The position numbers were made by a program, and so were the translations under genes. From assembly GCF_047663525.1 (NCBI RefSeq), contig NC_092604.1, forward strand, positions 14,405,001-14,469,000: a stretch of DNA of 64,000 nucleotides, read 5' to 3'. Below, piece after piece: positions 36,201 to 49,200 of the stretch; within the stretch, counting starts at the first letter, position 1, and each line of letters begins with the position of its first letter. The notes under the pieces were generated by a model. It searched no databases. It saw only the letters and a list, made by a program, of their open reading frames with translations, and was not told the origin of the DNA. Source of the DNA: Anas platyrhynchos (lineage: Eukaryota > Chordata > Aves > Anseriformes > Anatidae).

Positions 36201-39200
36201 AAAATCTTTACACATCTAAAGAAAGTTATTAAAACCAATACGTTTCATATAATACTTTCACAGAATACTTTATATTTTCTTCAAAGTACACCACTGGAAT
36301 AAGTTCTACACATTTTAAGACGAAAGATTTACCTGAGAATATCATAGCTGGCAAAGTCCCACTGGTATAATCCTAGTGCTGAACTGCACACTATGTATTT
36401 ACCATCGAAGTGCAGCCTGGGCTGCAGGGATATGCTGCGATCTTCAGAAACAGACAGTGTTTTCAAACATTTGCAGTTTATTTCCCTTCCAATAGGCCAA
36501 ATCTAGAATTAAAAAGCAAAAAACATGTTAAGACCACAAAACATTTAAGTGATAAACCATTACTCAAATAGGCTCAGTCTCTTGTTAAACAGCAGGTGAA
36601 TGTATGAATGTTTTTCAGAAATACTTATCTTCTTTATTTTCTTTAAACAGCAGTATTTGCCCCAAGTGTTTCACTGTCACATTAGCACATTAGGCATGAA
36701 AAAAATACTTATTTTTTTAAATTACCATTCATGTCAAGCTACCATTTGATTCTAAACATGATGGAAAGCATTGAAAAGTTAGCTTCCAAAGAGTTTCTTG
36801 TCTTGAACACAACTTTACAAGTAAGGACTATGAGAGAAAAAGTCCTATATTAATTGTCAATCAGCAGAGCACTCAAGTATTCTATTTCCCTAGGAAGAAC
36901 AATGATGTGTTCGTGACATATGGTACATACCTTGATTTCATACTTATCTGCACTTAGAAGAATATAATCCCCAGGACTATGCATAAGAGATTTGACTTTG
37001 CACTTCTGCAAAACTACCTGTAATTGAAGGATGTAATGACTTATTCTGATGCTGTTAACCAAGCATTCATTTGTATTTTCCATTTCATTATACAGGAGTA
37101 TGCTACAGAGATTGTTAAAGGCAATACAGATACTTTTAGCAACTGAAGGGAAACTGCTGTTTACACTTTTTTTGCTCCTACTAGTGAGAACTTACTGTAC
37201 TAATACATTAAGATAATTCTCACTCCAGCACACATTCCAAATTCTGAAATGCTCACAAGGAAAATACTGTTTCTCAACTTCAGAACACTTGTCATGCTTA
37301 GACTTTGGTTATCAAGATCATTACTTTTTCTACATAATTTTTAGAGTAGCTTTCTTTCAGAACCACTGTATTCATTTGGTCTTTGAATTGAACACCAATT
37401 CCTAGTAGTATTCCAGCTTCTTTGGAACAGAAATCTCTTCAATGTTCTGAAAGGTTTAGTTACAGCTTAAGTATTTTTTCTTTTAAAATGTTGTTTTGCA
37501 CTATCTACATTTCTTGATATTTTTCAGGTTCTGCACTTAGGGACAAGGTTGCAATTAAGATACAGAAATTCAGAACATGCTAAAAACTTCACGCAAGGCA
37601 GTCTTTTGCAAGTGTTTTTATTTAAAAAATCAATATTCCCACCTTAGTGACCCATTCTGTGTGTCCAGTAAGGGTATTCAGGCATGTTCCTGTTGATAAG
37701 GCCCACACTTTCACAGTGAAGTCTGCAGAGCCACTGACCAGAATGTCAAGTTCATCATTGTAATCCACACTAAAAACTACAAACAGAGCGGGTTTTAAAT
37801 AAGGAATACCAGTCTCTGTGCATGTGTTTTTCTGAGACACTAACTGGGTGAAAATGCATAAGCTACTACAGTTTTAACTGTTGTTCTTGAACTGTATACA
37901 TGAATTATCAGTGCATCTCCAAACGTACACTACAAAACTACCATTTGCTCAAATTAAAAGCATGTAGATCAGTGGTTCTATTATGACTGGATTACAGTGA
38001 AGTGTAACATCACCGTAGTTCCTAAGATAATAGTTCTAAGAAGTCAATTTCAGCAGGATTAGTACAACTGGTATGTCATACAAGAACAGACCTACAGCTG
38101 AGTTGAGGGTATTTTGTGGTAGAGGACAGATAATTAAGACAGAAATGCACATAGAGATTCCCAGGATCTATTGTGCTCTCTCCTGTAAGACCATCTCCAG
38201 TTTGGGGGTATAAAGATCTCCTGTTGACACGTGCTCCCTGTTATATATGGTTTGCCTCTTTTATTCAGAACTCTAGAGCACTACATCACCACTGCACTTA
38301 GTATTATTTTCCTGCAAAAAACTATATTACTATGCCTTGGCATTATCCAAGAACGGACAGATCTAGATCTGTTCTGGCCACTTCCCTCACAAAAAGTGAT
38401 TAGGGACAGAGCTTTAAAACAATACACTACTGTACAGAAAGCTAACTTAAATTATAATGTGTTCTATTATATGTGATGTACATTACTTGACTGGTGAAAT
38501 TAAAAACTGGGAAGTTCAACATACCTGCACCAGTGTGTCCTCTGAAATGCTGTGTCTTTGCCCCAGAGCTCCACTCCCAACAGGCTACTGTGTTATCAAA
38601 AGATCCTGTTACAAGCTTTTGTTCATCAAACTTCACCGTAGCACAAGTGTGTGTCTGGATCCCATAGATGCACTGACCTGTGCTTACATCCCACAGTTTT
38701 GCAGACAAGTCATCTGATCCTAGAATATAAAGTATCAGGATAATTGCAAGCAAATAATATATACAATTTTCAAGCCTTTACTAGTATTTCATTTCTGTCT
38801 TAAACATAGTATTTTCACAGAATCACAGAACAGTTGAGGCTGGAATGGACCTCCGGAGATCAACCCCCCTGACTCAAGCAGGGCCATGTAGAGCCAGTTG
38901 CCCAGGATCGTGACCAGATGGCTTTTGAGTATCTCCAAGGAGGCAGACTCTACAACCATTCTGGGCAACCTGTGTCAGTGCTCCATCACCTGCACAGTAA
39001 AATCAAACTAAAACAAAACAAACAAAAACACAAAAAAAACACAAGGGTTTCCTGACGTTCAGATGGAACCTCTGGTGTTTCAGTTTCTGCTGACTGCCTC
39101 TTGTCCTGTCACTGGGCACCTTTGATGAAACTGGTTCTACCCTCCATTTAGGTATTTATGCATATTGTTAGGATTCTCCCAGGCCTTCTCTTCTCCAGAG

Positions 39201-40255
39201 AAAATAGTCCCAGCTCTCTCATCTTTTCCTCACAGGAAAGAATTAACCATCTTAATTATGTTGCTAGATGTCTGCCTTCCATTTTCCCTTCCACAGATAC
39301 CAGCACCCACACCTGGAAGCTTTATAAGATAGATCATGCTCAGGTTTGGGGAGCCACTGATTATACTGTGTTTTAGTTTGTTTCAGGTAGGAAAGGAGTC
39401 CATCAAATCTCTCCATAGATAAAGATGGAAAGACAGCAGATGAATACCAGATCCCCGCATCTGCCATTTTTATTTCTTTCTCTGTATGTTTTTTTTTTTT
39501 AAAAAAAGCAAATAAACTTATAACAATAACTCAAGTCTGCTGGTTTTAGAGAGCAGGAAAAAGAGCCCAGACCATTCTCTCTCTTTTATTCTCCTGTAGT
39601 TTCAGCACATAAATGTGCCACTTTTCAGTAACATTTGACAATGCTGCTTCGTGTGGATTTTCCTTCCCTGCTGACTAGGAAAGTGAAAGACTGGCCAGCA
39701 TCTAGTTGCTAGTTTCTAGTAAACATCCTAATGTACCAGCTGATGCGAAGGTACTTAGCCACTATTTCTAACTTATTCTATAATACCGTGATCTCAAGTC
39801 ATTGGGAAATCCTTGGAATATACTCTGACAGCAGTTACCATTCTTTTGTACTTAATGTTTCATATTTGTTCTGGCTGTATTTCTGAGTTCAAACTGAAAT
39901 CTTGAAGTCTGCACTCTTCAGGAACGAAGCTGAAACCACCAATACAATATGCAAGTCAGATTAGTAGCAAGGTTAAATCTACTTTATGGTTCTTTACACA
40001 AGAGCTTAGATTATGTTAAGAACTGAAAGTGCTTATGAATATATCAGAGAAATTGTCACAAGGAAGACACTTTGCCTCATACAGCTTGAGAGACTGCAGT
40101 GACCATACAGTCAGCCCAATCAAGGTCCCTTTAACCTAACATATCTTCTAAAGGATAACTAACATAGCTGTACTTCTCAAATGTGCTTGCTAATACAAAG
40201 AATGATATGCAACAATGATACCATCTTTTTTTTGACTGGTAAAGAAATTGGTGTC

Positions 40256-40286
<31 letters not shown>

Positions 40287-40970
40287 AATATTAAAGTGAC
40301 TAGTGAGTTTACTAGATCCAGAAGCTTCAGAAACCGCAAAATAAATTTATTTTTGAATCACATTGAACTGAGTTAGCACTATGAAAATAACCTGTCTGGT
40401 CAAGGAAAATTAACTTGTAATTATTCAAATGAGGCTGTGTAGAAGATAACAAAGGACTACAAGTTTTCTGAACTTCCTACCTGTGCACAGAAGACCGTCT
40501 TTATAGTAAAGTGCATATACTCTGGCACTGTGTCCAATTAAAGATGATGTCTCAAAGGCTTCATGGTCCTTCAGCTGCTTCATCCTTGAAATAGCCTTTA
40601 GGTAAACCTTCTTCCAGTGTAGAGGATCCTGAACAGAGTCATCTATTTGCCAACCCAAATTCTTACATGCAGTCTGCCAGACCTCTGTACAGGCACTTAT
40701 AACCTTATTCCATTGCTTAGAGACGAGGCAACATGTGAGTAAGGTCTGAGGATCAAGCCATTTTAACAGATAAAAACTCAGTTCCAATGGAAGGAGTTTG
40801 AGGAAGTCCCTCTTGAGAAGAATCTCTAGATTATTGGAGAGGTGCCTGAGCTGGACTGCTCCACTCAAGCTAATCAGGTGATCCAGAGTTTCATTTTTCT
40901 GCAAGTCCGTCAGAGAAAGAAATGTAATAGAAATGTTATCAAGCCATGCTTCAAAGTCCTTTTTCTCCAT
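33250..40970 (-). CDS. FBXW2: F-box/WD repeat-containing protein 2 (454 aa)
   Basis: Six coding exons on the minus strand: 40970-40481, 38719-38525, 37776-37643, 37017-36931, 36502-36333 and 33538-33250. All junctions have AG/GT and the phases join to exactly 454 codons plus stop, the length I expect for human FBXW2. The N-terminal region carries an F-box at about residues 54-101 ([20 protein letters not shown]), which binds SKP1. WD repeats follow from about residue 145 and form the beta-propeller that holds the substrate, for example GHTEWVTK and [13 protein letters not shown]. The protein ends LVLWKEHG. It acts as the substrate receptor of an SCF (SKP1-CUL1-F-box) ubiquitin ligase. The gene is head to head with SLC2A8. 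The long last intron contains a plus-strand CR1 and the first coding intron a minus-strand CR1. Confidence 0.96.
34826..36162 (+). mobile_element. CR1 LINE, 3' half with part of the reverse transcriptase
   Basis: The plus strand encodes CR1 RT motifs in order: [39 protein letters not shown] and [17 protein letters not shown], within an ORF at 34863-35432. The frame then shifts exactly where the catalytic FADD-type motif should follow. Later frames give the CR1 C-terminus ([19 protein letters not shown]) and the 3' end with GGTCCCTTCCAACCC...GATTCTATGA at about 36125-36160. It is a 5'-truncated, inactive copy in the last intron of FBXW2 and antisense to it. Confidence 0.92.
38816..39380 (-). 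mobile_element. CR1 LINE, 3' fragment, minus strand
   Basis: It begins CAGAATCACAGAACAGTTGA, followed by GGCTGGAATGGACCTCCGGA, the reverse complement of a CR1 3' end. It continues through TTCTCTTCTCCAGAG and CAGCTCTCTCATC...TTTTCCTCACAGGAAAG, typical of CR1 internal sequence. It lies in the FBXW2 intron between coding exons 1 and 2. An A-rich insertion (AAACAAAACAAAC) interrupts it near 39010. Confidence 0.8.
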
Positions 40971-42229
40971 AAGGTTATGGAAAAATTTACCTGTGATACA
41001 TCAAAATACTGTATTAGTTCTATTCAGAAAGCAAGGTAAGCATCACATCTTTATTATTGGTACATCAGTATTCCATTGGTTAAAGCATAGACTGAAGTAA
41101 CCAAACAAAACATAAAATATTCATGAGGCTAGTAAAGAGCATTTGCACAAACTTTGAACTATTGTCTGACCTGTATAAGACTTAGAAGTTAGCTGTACAG
41201 AGCAAGCGCATGTTAGCGTTCATTATGAATATTTACATCTTTCTTGTTACAGGTTAACATTTTTAAGTTCTGAATCCAGTAAGGGTTGATTCAAGTTTTA
41301 AACCTACTACAGCAAATAAACACTGTCTTACAGTTTACTCATGGTTTAACTCAAAAAGGGAAGAGAACAAAACATACAGAGGGATAAGAAGCTAGTTACT
41401 GACAGAATTTATTCAGACTTTTGTCCTGAACTACTTTATGGGAAAGAGAAAAAAAAAAAAGTTAGCTGCTTTATTTTTAAAGAAGATACAAAGATATGTC
41501 TGGAGAATTGTATTGAAGAATGTTAGTCATCTTTTGTATCTCTCTGACCTCTTTAATTTTTTCCCTATTTTCCAGTTTATTTCCAATGAACAGAATTAAC
41601 CATGAAACCGAAGGCTTCAAATGGTACTTCTTAAACTCTGTGATCTGTAAGCATTTATACTATGCTGTAGCATTCTCAGGTTTCTAAAATATGTTTGAAA
41701 CATCGGGCAAACAGTTAAAAAGCTTTATTTATATGTATTTTCTTTGGAAGAACTCACTCCACTCATTAGATAACTAACCAAATTTAATTAATAGAAGCTC
41801 CCAAATCCAAAAAACTGAGGAATCTGAATGGGAGCCAAATATGTTTATTTCCGTACAGAAATGTATTTCTGTTTACCTTTACAGAATAAAACCTTAAAGA
41901 ACACCTCTTAACGTGACATAGTAGCACTGAAAAGTAGAGTCTTCACTATGAGAAGCTGCACGTGGCCTGCAGAGAAGTATCAATTCTTGATAAAAACACA
42001 GGAAGGCACTGGGCATTAAATGCACAAAATCAGCTGCTTCTGTCGAGTCACAAGTTCATGCAGTCACTGTTACTGTTGACAGCACGTAAGGGCTTTCCTC
42101 AGCAAGTATGGCAGAAAGCGTAGCTGCTGCTGCTCTATAACAGGCACACGTTCTTTTTAGAACAAACAGTTTTCTAACAGTCTCCCTAACGATAAAAAAT
42201 ACGTGAGCTCTAAGGTGTGTGTTGCATTC

Positions 42230-43230
42230 AGCACATGACGCTACTGCTGAAACCAACAGCAGCCGCGAGGGCCCGGAACCGGCGCTGCGTGCACAGGGCT
42301 CTTTCCTAGGCGATATCTGACAACCGCGCCGCTCCCCCACCCGTTCCCATTTCCCTCCACACGCAAAGCACGGCGAGGACCGGAGACCTTTAGCGCAGCT
42401 GTAGCCACCAGCAGCCGCCTGAACAACTCCCGCTCACCTCAGGTAGCGGCCAGGCGCGGAGCGTCCTTCGGCAGGCAGCCGCCACGGCTCGCTCGGTCCC
42501 CCAGGGCCCGCCAGGGACTGGGGCTTCCCCGCAGCCATCGCTCCCGCAGCAAAGGACAGGCTCCCGCCACTTCCGCAGCCCGCACCACAACCTGCAGGCA
42601 CCCGCGGGAGCGGCCGCCCTCGGATACTGCTGTGCGCCTCAGCCACGCCCGACGCGGGAGGGGAGCCGGGAGGGGGGAGAGGGCGCGGAGAGAAGGCGAG
42701 CCCCGCGCCGTGGCAGCTGCGCCGGGCGAACCGGCCGGCACCCGGAGGGAAGGCACTCGGCCGGAGCCCACGGCTCTCCGTAGTCGGGCAGCTTCCGGCG
42801 CATCCTCCAAACGTCATCGCGCCCCGCTGCCGCACTCCCGCCGCCTCCGTCTGAACTAGGGCTCGCAAGAGGCGCGGTGTCCCTCTGGGGTCGGCGTTGT
42901 CCTGAGGGCCGGTGCCTGCCCGGTAGCGCGGCCGGTTCGTGCAGAAGTGCTTAGGGCTGGCCGCGCCGAGGCGCTCCCCGCGGTAGGGGCATGGCGGCAG
43001 AGGAGTCGCGGTACCTGCTGGGTTACCCGGCTTCGGACGCTTACCAGAGGTGAGCGCGGGCGCTGCGGCCCTGCCGCCTTGGCTGGCTCGGGGACAGCGC
43101 TCACTGCCCTGGAGATAGTCTGCGGCCGGTATCGGGGCGGGGGGCGGGGAACGTGACGGATGCGAGCTCGGGGTCGGGACCTCTGTCAGGCCCGTCTGGG
43201 CATTAGCGGCCCTTGTGAGAGGGGCTGGAG
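42230..43230. promoter_or_regulatory. CpG-island bidirectional promoter of FBXW2 and SLC2A8
   Basis: About 1 kb of GC- and CpG-rich DNA holds the 5' exons of both genes in opposite directions. The FBXW2 first exon donor is at 42438 on the minus strand and the SLC2A8 start codon is at 42991 on the plus strand, so the two starts are within roughly 0.4-0.5 kb. There is no clear TATA box, as expected for CpG-island promoters. A CRE-like ACGTCATCGCG near 42809 and several GC boxes lie between them. Confidence 0.8.
42438..42600 (-). other. FBXW2: FBXW2 5'UTR first exon (upstream edge approximate)
   Basis: On the minus strand, GCTACCTGAG/GTGAGCGG gives a strong 5' splice site, with the last exon base at 42438. 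The matching 3' splice site lies at 40991-40992, giving an exon that starts at 40990, 20 bases before the FBXW2 ATG. The exon lies inside the CpG island. The transcription start is not visible directly; I placed it near 42600 because that is the core of the island. Confidence 0.55.
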
Positions 43231-46200
43231 GCGGCGCGATCCTTCTCATCCGTCTCTTCTGCCTCAGAGTGCAAAACAAGAAGCTGTACCTGGCCACGTT
43301 TGCTGCTGTCTTAGGACCACTTAGCTTTGGCTTCGTGCTAGGCTATAGCTCACCTGTTATACCAGAGCTGAGGGAAATCAATGATCCTACATTAAGATTA
43401 GACAGCAGTCAAGCATCATGGTTTGGGGTAAGTTTCTGTATGATGAAGTGTTACTGTTATGTGATTTCAATTTAAAGTGTAGGTAAAGAAGACACTGTTT
43501 ACATGAGGGGGTCTTACTCCTCTTAAGAACAAGGATAAATGTGGATCTTGTTAATGAGTTTTTTTTTTTTTTTTTTTTTTTTTGTGAGATCAGTGATTGA
43601 TTCAGACTTTTCCTGAATGACGGTGATGTTGTGCTGCGATGACCCTCAATTAGCATATATTAGTAAATGCCCATGTTATTTGAACTTACTTTTGATGATA
43701 AAAAATCTTGTGAGAATTCTCAGCTTTCTCAGTTGAGCCTGTCAGGGGACCACAGAAAATCAACTCTTTAGTAGATTAGGTGTAATCTGTCAACATAGGG
43801 AATATTTGCTTTTGGTACAGGTTGGACTTCAGGTTATTCAAGATAATATTCTTCAGGGCTTTAAAACAGTTTGAAGGCCCGTTTGTGAATGGATGGCTTT
43901 GTAGACAGATTACAAAGGTTACTGCTGTTTTATTTTCTTCGTTGAAAGAGCTTTGTACATGTATGTGATCTGAAAATTATTTGCTGCTCAGTTGTGGTGA
44001 GTAGTGCTTCTTGGCTATGGTTTGATTAGGAATTTAGTGTTTATTTTGGTTTTCAAAACACCTGCATGCTCTTGTACAATTTTCTTTTTCAGAAGCTGCT
44101 ATTTACTTTAAAAACAAAAACAACAAAAATGTTTTTATTTATATGCATATATGTATAAATATATGCATACGTATTTTTAAACTTCTTTTTTTGAAGTCTG
44201 TAGTAACATTAGGAGCTGCTGCTGGAGGAATACTGGGAGGCTATCTTGTGGATAGAGTTGGGAGAAAGCTGAGTCTAATGCTGTGCTCAATACCGTATGT
44301 CTCTGGATATGTAGTTATTATTTCAGCTCAGAATGTCTGGATGCTTTATTTTGGACGAATACTGACTGGCTTAGCCAGCGGAATTACTTCACTTGTTGTT
44401 CCGGTAAGTAAGGCATTATTTCTGTTGGTGAGTGGTTTGTTTGTTTTATTTGTTTTTAAAGCTTTTCTAGGAGAATGTTTGTTATTTCATAATGTTATCA
44501 TAAGTTGCTTGGATGCAGTCACTAACTCTAGCCTCAGTCTGTGGATTTAAAATAAACTGATTTTTACAGGATCATATTTTTGCATGTTTTTAGTCATGAA
44601 GAAAATACAGAAATGTTTTATTTATTCTAATAGCACTTCTGCATTATGCATTCTTAGTACAGTCATATGATCCTTCAGATTTTTAGTCTGTCCTTACTAT
44701 CTGATTGCTTCTGTTTGTTTTAATATTGTGTAGCTATATCTCTTGAAGTTGGATTTTTGTTTGCTTGTTTTTGCTATTACCATCTACTTCTAATAGTCTT
44801 GTATCTCACCAAACTTCTTAGGTTTTCAAATTAACTATGCTCACTCACTCATTCTAGCGCAATACCAAGCAGTGACTACTCCTTCCATTTAACAGCTGTC
44901 TTTGAAACATTAACTTTTCACATGCATTCAGAAATATCCGTGCACTAGGTTAATGGAAAGAATTCATTCTCTTGTTGTCTTCTTTATTTCTGTATAATTT
45001 GCCTATTGGATCTAGTGGCAGTATGAAATAAGCTATCTAGAATTTCAGAATTCAAGCTTGTTTCTTTTCTGGTGGTTCCAGCATTTCTTGCTTTTGAAGT
45101 AAAAAGCAAACTGAAAATAAAAGGGAAAGGGAAAGAAGTCATCGTGAAGTGCAGAATAAATGTTCAGTTACCAATCTGGATAGTTATAAAAACAAACAAA
45201 CAAAAAAAATATTTAATCAGTGGGATCTAAATTATAATCTTGTACAACGTTCTCCATTGCTGAATGCAATCTGCTGTGCTAATGCCTATGAAAGAACTCT
45301 GTTTTCTTTATGAACGACTGCTTTCTCTTTGTTTCCTGGAGCCAAGCTTTAAGTTCCCGTTTGCAAAGGCATTCATCCACAGCCAACAGTAAAAGATCTA
45401 TATGACTGCAGTGATGAGGGAGGAAAATGTTATCTGTAATACCATGGTTTTGTAGCTGTAAACTATTCCTGACCTAAGGATTACTTATTTTTCTTCTTGA
45501 AAAACTTAAAATTGTAACTTTGGAAAAACAAATGCATCTGTAAACATGAGGGATTTCTCTTCTATGTTTCTGTGTATACTGGTGAGCTGTAGCTGTTGAC
45601 TTAGGATCAGCGTTTTTTTTTTTTTTTTAACGAACTAAAAAATTTAAGTTGTTCCCTAATTTTGGAGGAGATATGTTTGCTGTTCATGTATGTTAAGATG
45701 AGCGACTGTCAGTTGAGGACTTCATGGAGAATGCCAAATACGCAGTCTTTATGTTGAACGAAAAATTTTCAACTTTCATTTGCAAAGAGTTTTATAGGTG
45801 ATGTGGGCCATGTGTTCATACAAGACTGTCCCAAGCACCAGAATGCTTTTGTTGTTGATATGGCTAACAAAAGAAGCCCTTACTAATGCAAGTTTGGTCA
45901 TATGTGGGATGCTGATACATCAGCATTTTTCTGTTTTAGGGCCTCCCCTTTCTCCATGTTTTTTCCATAATGCCAATGTGCATTTCTGTGGTAGTACTTT
46001 TCTACTCACGCCATTTTACTTAAGGCTTTTTTTTTTTTAAAGAGGGGAGTCACTAGAAAGTATGTCTGTATTTCAGAAATGAATTACTTCTCAAATTCTT
46101 GATCCAAAACTGGGTAGAAGTAATTAGATTTTTCTCCTTGTTTTAGGTATATATATCTGAAATATCTCATACAAAAGTCCGTGGTATGCTTGGCTCTTGT

Positions 46201-49200
46201 GTTCAGCTGATGGTGGTAACTGGCATACTTGGAGCCTACATTGCAGGTATTGGGGTTAGGGGTCTAAAATGACAATAAAGAGTTAGTACATGTAATGAAA
46301 GAACTACACTAAGGAATCGAAACTAGCTAATGTTCACAGTCTCTTTTTTTTCTTTCTTTTTTTCTTTTCTTTTTTTTTTTTTCACCAGGAATAACACTGA
46401 AATGGCACTGGCTGGCAGTGTTGTGTTCTTTTCCACCCTGCATAATGCTTTTGTTGATGTCCTTCATGCCTGAAACACCAAGATTTCTGCTGAATCAGAA
46501 CAAACATGCAGAAGCCATAGCTTCTTTACAGTTTCTGCGGGGACCATATATGGACCATGAATGGGAATGTAGGCAGATCAAAGCTAATGTTGAGGAGGAG
46601 GTGATGAGAATCTGATTACATTAAATTTTTTTTGAATACTATCTGAAAGCAAACAGTGTAATTAAAAGGTTTTTTTTACTGTTGCTTGCCTAGTAGCCTT
46701 TTCTAAAAACATCAGTCCAAACCTGTTTTCTCATACAAACAAAATTTAAGAATCAGTGAGATTTAGAGCCTTTTTTTCCACTACCTTTCAGCTGCAACTA
46801 TCACTGTTGGCTGCCATTGGTATGCCTGAGTAGCAGTCAAGCTCATGATCTTGGTAATTATCTATTCTGATTGATATCTAGTTTTTCTTTTTCTAGCAGT
46901 TTTGTTGGATTGTTCAACATCTCTAACACTGATTTCCTATTGTTTGTGTTATATAAAAGCACTTCCTCTTGCACCTGTCCAAATGCATCATTTGTTGGTG
47001 ATCTCTAATTTAAAATATTGAACTTTTCATGGAATCATTACTTCATCTTTTTAACAGGGACTAAATCTCTATGAATTTAAGAATCCTTCAATCTACAGGC
47101 CACTTCTTATTGGTATGGCTCTGATGTTCCTTCAGCAAGTAACAGGCATTAATGCAGTTATGTTTTATGCAGAAATTATCTTTGAAGATGCAAACTTCAA
47201 GGTAATCAGTTTGTGTTGCCAGATTGGTAAATGTCTGTTGTTTGAGTTTAGTAGGTACTGAGTAAGTCTAAAATGTAGCAAACTGACTTGACGCCGATCC
47301 TGCCTGCATCATAGATAACAGTTTGGGTTTTGGGTTATAGATACCCTCTTGACTATGTTACTCTGGCATATCTGAATGTGACTTTTTGGGGGGGAAGTAT
47401 GTTGTGTGTGAAACTTTGCTACTGATAGAAATTCTTGTTATAGTCATCTTAATTCATAACTTTTTTAGTACAGTTACAAATCCAATGCTTCAGAGAAAGT
47501 CAAACTCTTGTGAGAAGCTGTGACGTGTTTTAAAGTTTATTAAGAGACCAGTATGTTATGTTAATTAATCTTGACATTGTCATTTTTATTTATTTATTTA
47601 TTTAAGGTTCTGTCTCTCCCCCCCTCCCCTCCCCATTGATTTCTGTGGGATAGCTTTTCTTCCTCCAGAGTCAAGAAACAAATGCATCTTTAATGCTTAA
47701 TAAGTGATCCTGTTATCAGCCTGAAAAAGCAAATTCTTCTCCCGGCCTCTTACTTTATTTCAGGACAGCAGAATGGCTTCTGTTGTTGTGGGTGCTGTAC
47801 AAGTATGTTTCACTGCTGTGGCCGCACTTATCATAGATAAAACTGGACGGAAAGTGCTGCTTTACATGTCTGGTAAAACATACTACTGACTTCAGTTAGA
47901 AAAAGAACTATATAGAGTACCAGAAAGTCTCGTAACTGTTGGGGGAATTAAGTGTTACAATTTATGTATCTTAAGTGGTTTGCTTTATAATTTAACTATG
48001 GACTTAAACTCTTAATTCATAAGAGGAAATCGTCACAATTTATGTACACAATCTGATTGTTTGACTTCGATTGGCCATAGCCATATCACAGTATCACCTG
48101 GGTTGGAAGAGACCTCCAGGATCATCTAGTCCAACCTCTAACCTAACACTAACAAGTCCTCCACTAAACCATATCACTAAGCTCTAAATCTAAATATCTT
48201 TTAAAGACCTCGGCAGGCTATTCCAATGCCTAACAACCCTTTCAGTAAAGAAGTTCTTCCTAATATCTAACTAAAACCTAATACTAGTGTTTATAGTGTA
48301 TGGTATTTAACCTAATATATTCTTTGGACACAATTTCTGATTGATTGTCAGAACTCATTGTAGGTGGTGCCCCTTAAACCTGTGTATGGCTATCCTTTTT
48401 GTCATTTTACCAGGCCAGATCATACTTTGGAGTAGCTAGGTCATGAAGACACAATACAAATTTCTGCTACCTAAGGTGTCTAAAAGTGGACATTTCAAGT
48501 AGCTTCTCCATAGCTGCAGCTACATTCACGGAGTGTTGTGCTGCTTACACAAGGCTGCATGTAGTTTAAAGAAATTTAACTTTACGAATAAATATGCCAC
48601 CCCCCCAGTTGTTTGATATAGTTGTTGCATTGTACACTCAATAGCAATGACTGCTTTTAAGGACTTTTGTTTGTCTAATGCATGGAATGATTTTCTGGTA
48701 TCTTTCACTCTTATCTAAGCCAATGTTTGTTTCCAAGAACACTATCTTTTTAGAAACACTTTGCTAGGACCAGCATATCTTGCATTTGGCTGAGCACCTG
48801 TGTTTTGGCTCTCAGAAAGAAGAGTACTTAAGCAGTGATCAGTGACAACATGGTTATTGCTTACTTTTCAGGGATCATCATGGCTGTCAGTACTGCATTA
48901 TTTGGGCTTTACTTTAAAATGGTCCTTCCACATGGGAACAACTCATCAAATGCTAATGTGTGTTTCACTCTAAACTCAGTATCCCCAGGAACAGAAAACA
49001 GCCTATCCTGGCTTGCAGTAGTAAGCCTAGGGCTCTTTGTTGCTGGTGAGTGGAACAAGCTTCTAAGCAGACATTACATGACACTCATAATTGCTGTTGA
49101 ATGTGACAAATTTGTGCCATATTGTCATATTATTGATAAATGGAGTTCTGTTTGACAGAGCTTTTTAGTGTATGAGACAAAATTAGGCTGGGAATTCATA

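Noticed and set aside
42434-43297. 287-codon minus-strand ORF
   Set aside because: GC-island artefact overlapping the FBXW2 first exon and SLC2A8 exons 1-2; composition is low-complexity.
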